From assembly GCA_018806985.1 (NCBI GenBank), contig JADANN010000328.1, forward strand, positions 620,001-684,000: 64,000 bases of DNA, given 5' to 3'. Under the pieces are notes generated by a model. It worked only from the letters and a program-made list of their open reading frames with translations, was not told the DNA's origin and searched no databases. This document shows, piece by piece, positions 63,280 to 64,000 of this stretch (positions are counted from its first letter, which is position 1; each line of letters opens with the position of its first letter). The position numbers were made by a program, and so were the translations under genes. Origin of the DNA: Angiostrongylus vasorum (taxonomy: Eukaryota; Nematoda; Chromadorea; Rhabditida; Metastrongylidae).

Positions 63280-63459
63280 ATGGTCAAAAAAATCAACGGC
63301 GGAAAGAAACGTGCAGGTACGTTGGCGCCGTATTTGTCCACAAATACGAAGTCATCCGATGTTACTACACCCTCCGATAGCGACGATGATTCTTTTCGAA
63401 TAAATCTTCCTCAAAAATATTATTGTGGGGGGATGTTCACATCTCACTTACACATCTAA
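63280..63459 (+). CDS. N-terminal exon of an unrecognised lysine- and aspartate-rich protein
   Basis: Open frame of 59 codons from ATG, beginning MVKKINGGKKRAGTLAPYL, then a serine/threonine-rich stretch and the acidic SDSDDDSFRINLPQK. Basic then acidic low-complexity composition is typical of a nuclear protein's N-terminus, but no family is recognised. The exon may end at GCAG|GTACGT (63315/63316), a strong donor leaving only 12 codons, or run further to about 63424; the rest of the gene would lie beyond the window. Divergently arranged with the F-box/kelch gene about 1.06 kb away. Confidence 0.4.
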   Translation: MVKKINGGKKRAGTLAPYLSTNTKSSDVTTPSDSDDDSFRINLPQKYYCGGMFTSHLHI

Positions 63460-63504
63460 TGTTGACGGAAAATTATTAAATAAAAAAGCAGGGATAAAAG
63501 TATA

Positions 63505-63785
63505 AAAAGCATAGGATTCTTGGCGTTGATCAATCCCTGAGGGACGTGCCATGCATTCGATTTCATTAAGCATCGTTGAAGGTGACTGAATGCAAAGGTG
63601 GCCATTATAATGACTCGCGGTGGACTACTGCTGTATCGAGCCAGTGCTGCTATCTTCCCGGACAAGTCTAGTACCAATCTGTCAACCCTGGAGAACTGGA
63701 AGGCTTGGTGAGCTTGTGGCGTGTGAATCGATCCCACGAGTATTGCAGGGCGCCTCCAACCGCTGCTCTACACGTGCCCCTGGGA
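63505..63785 (-). repeat. tRNA-like SINE, family S1
   Basis: - strand: GTGTAGAGCAGCGGTTGGAGG (A box), CTCGTGGGATCGATTCACAC (B box region), core CAGGGTTGACAGATTGGTAC, GCAGCACTGGCTCGATACAG, ending GGGATTGATCAACGCCAAGA and a short A/T-rich tail. Confidence 0.8.
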
Positions 63786-64000
63786 CGTAGGGATAATTGT
63801 AGTAATTTCCTCGTTTATGAACTCGCAATGGAATAAAACATGCGTCAACACTCTGCAATCTCCATAGTTATAAGGCTTCTGTGAGATCTAATACATCTAC
63901 TTGCATAATTACCAAATATTTACATAAAGTTTGTTTGGATAAAGAATGCGGCTTCGTCAATAGACGTACTGGAAACGGCTGTGAACTGTTCGTGTATTTG
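63786..64000. other. Window edge, nothing recognised
   Basis: AT-rich sequence without supported features. Confidence 0.4.

Noticed and set aside
1..64000. CRISPR array, prophage, operon or toxin-antitoxin type systems
   Set aside because: Repeats are dispersed SINEs, foldbacks and microsatellites, not spaced direct repeats; coding content is intron-bearing and eukaryotic.

Overview
This window looks like nuclear DNA from a parasitic nematode, most likely a strongylid such as a hookworm. The reasons are worm-style splice acceptors (TTTTCAG type), small exons in AT-rich introns, start codons sitting just after such acceptors (as expected of spliced-leader trans-splicing), and two degraded non-LTR retrotransposon families that I associate with hookworm genomes. 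There are no prokaryotic operons, no CRISPR array and no recognisable tRNA or rRNA gene. Species is an inference. Layout: 1-13 kb is a graveyard of endonuclease/reverse-transcriptase elements (called here family 1 and family 2), broken by SINE-like repeats, microsatellites and one stray exon resembling DNA topoisomerase II. 13.2-13.9 kb holds a small four-exon gene for an unrecognised single-pass membrane protein. 16.3-17.4 kb holds the 3' part of an RBM7/RBM11-like RRM gene. 18-25 kb is mostly repeats. The centre, 25.3-45.2 kb on the + strand, is a paxillin orthologue (pxl-1): LD motifs in the N-terminal half and four LIM domains in the C-terminal half, with very long introns stuffed with transposon debris. 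45-51 kb is repeats only. 51.5-62.2 kb on the - strand is an F-box plus kelch gene resembling human FBXO42. At 63.3 kb a divergent short gene start begins on the + strand. Working together: paxillin is an adhesion scaffold and the F-box/kelch protein a probable SCF substrate receptor; nothing shows a functional link between them. The repeats do form a connected system. A SINE-like family (S2) ends with the same 3' sequence as family 1 retrotransposons, the signature of a non-autonomous parasite. A tRNA-like SINE family (S1, about 12 copies) shares a central core with a second tRNA-headed family (S3). Three sets of foldback elements with long inverted arms occupy introns of the host genes. I found no evidence for a wholly new enzymatic or defence system; the most useful leads are the SINE/LINE pairing, the splice-site duplication and candidate alternative first exon in pxl-1, the one-base frameshift in its LIM1 exon, and the gene models themselves. 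Exon boundaries were read by eye from splice consensus and phase and need transcript support.
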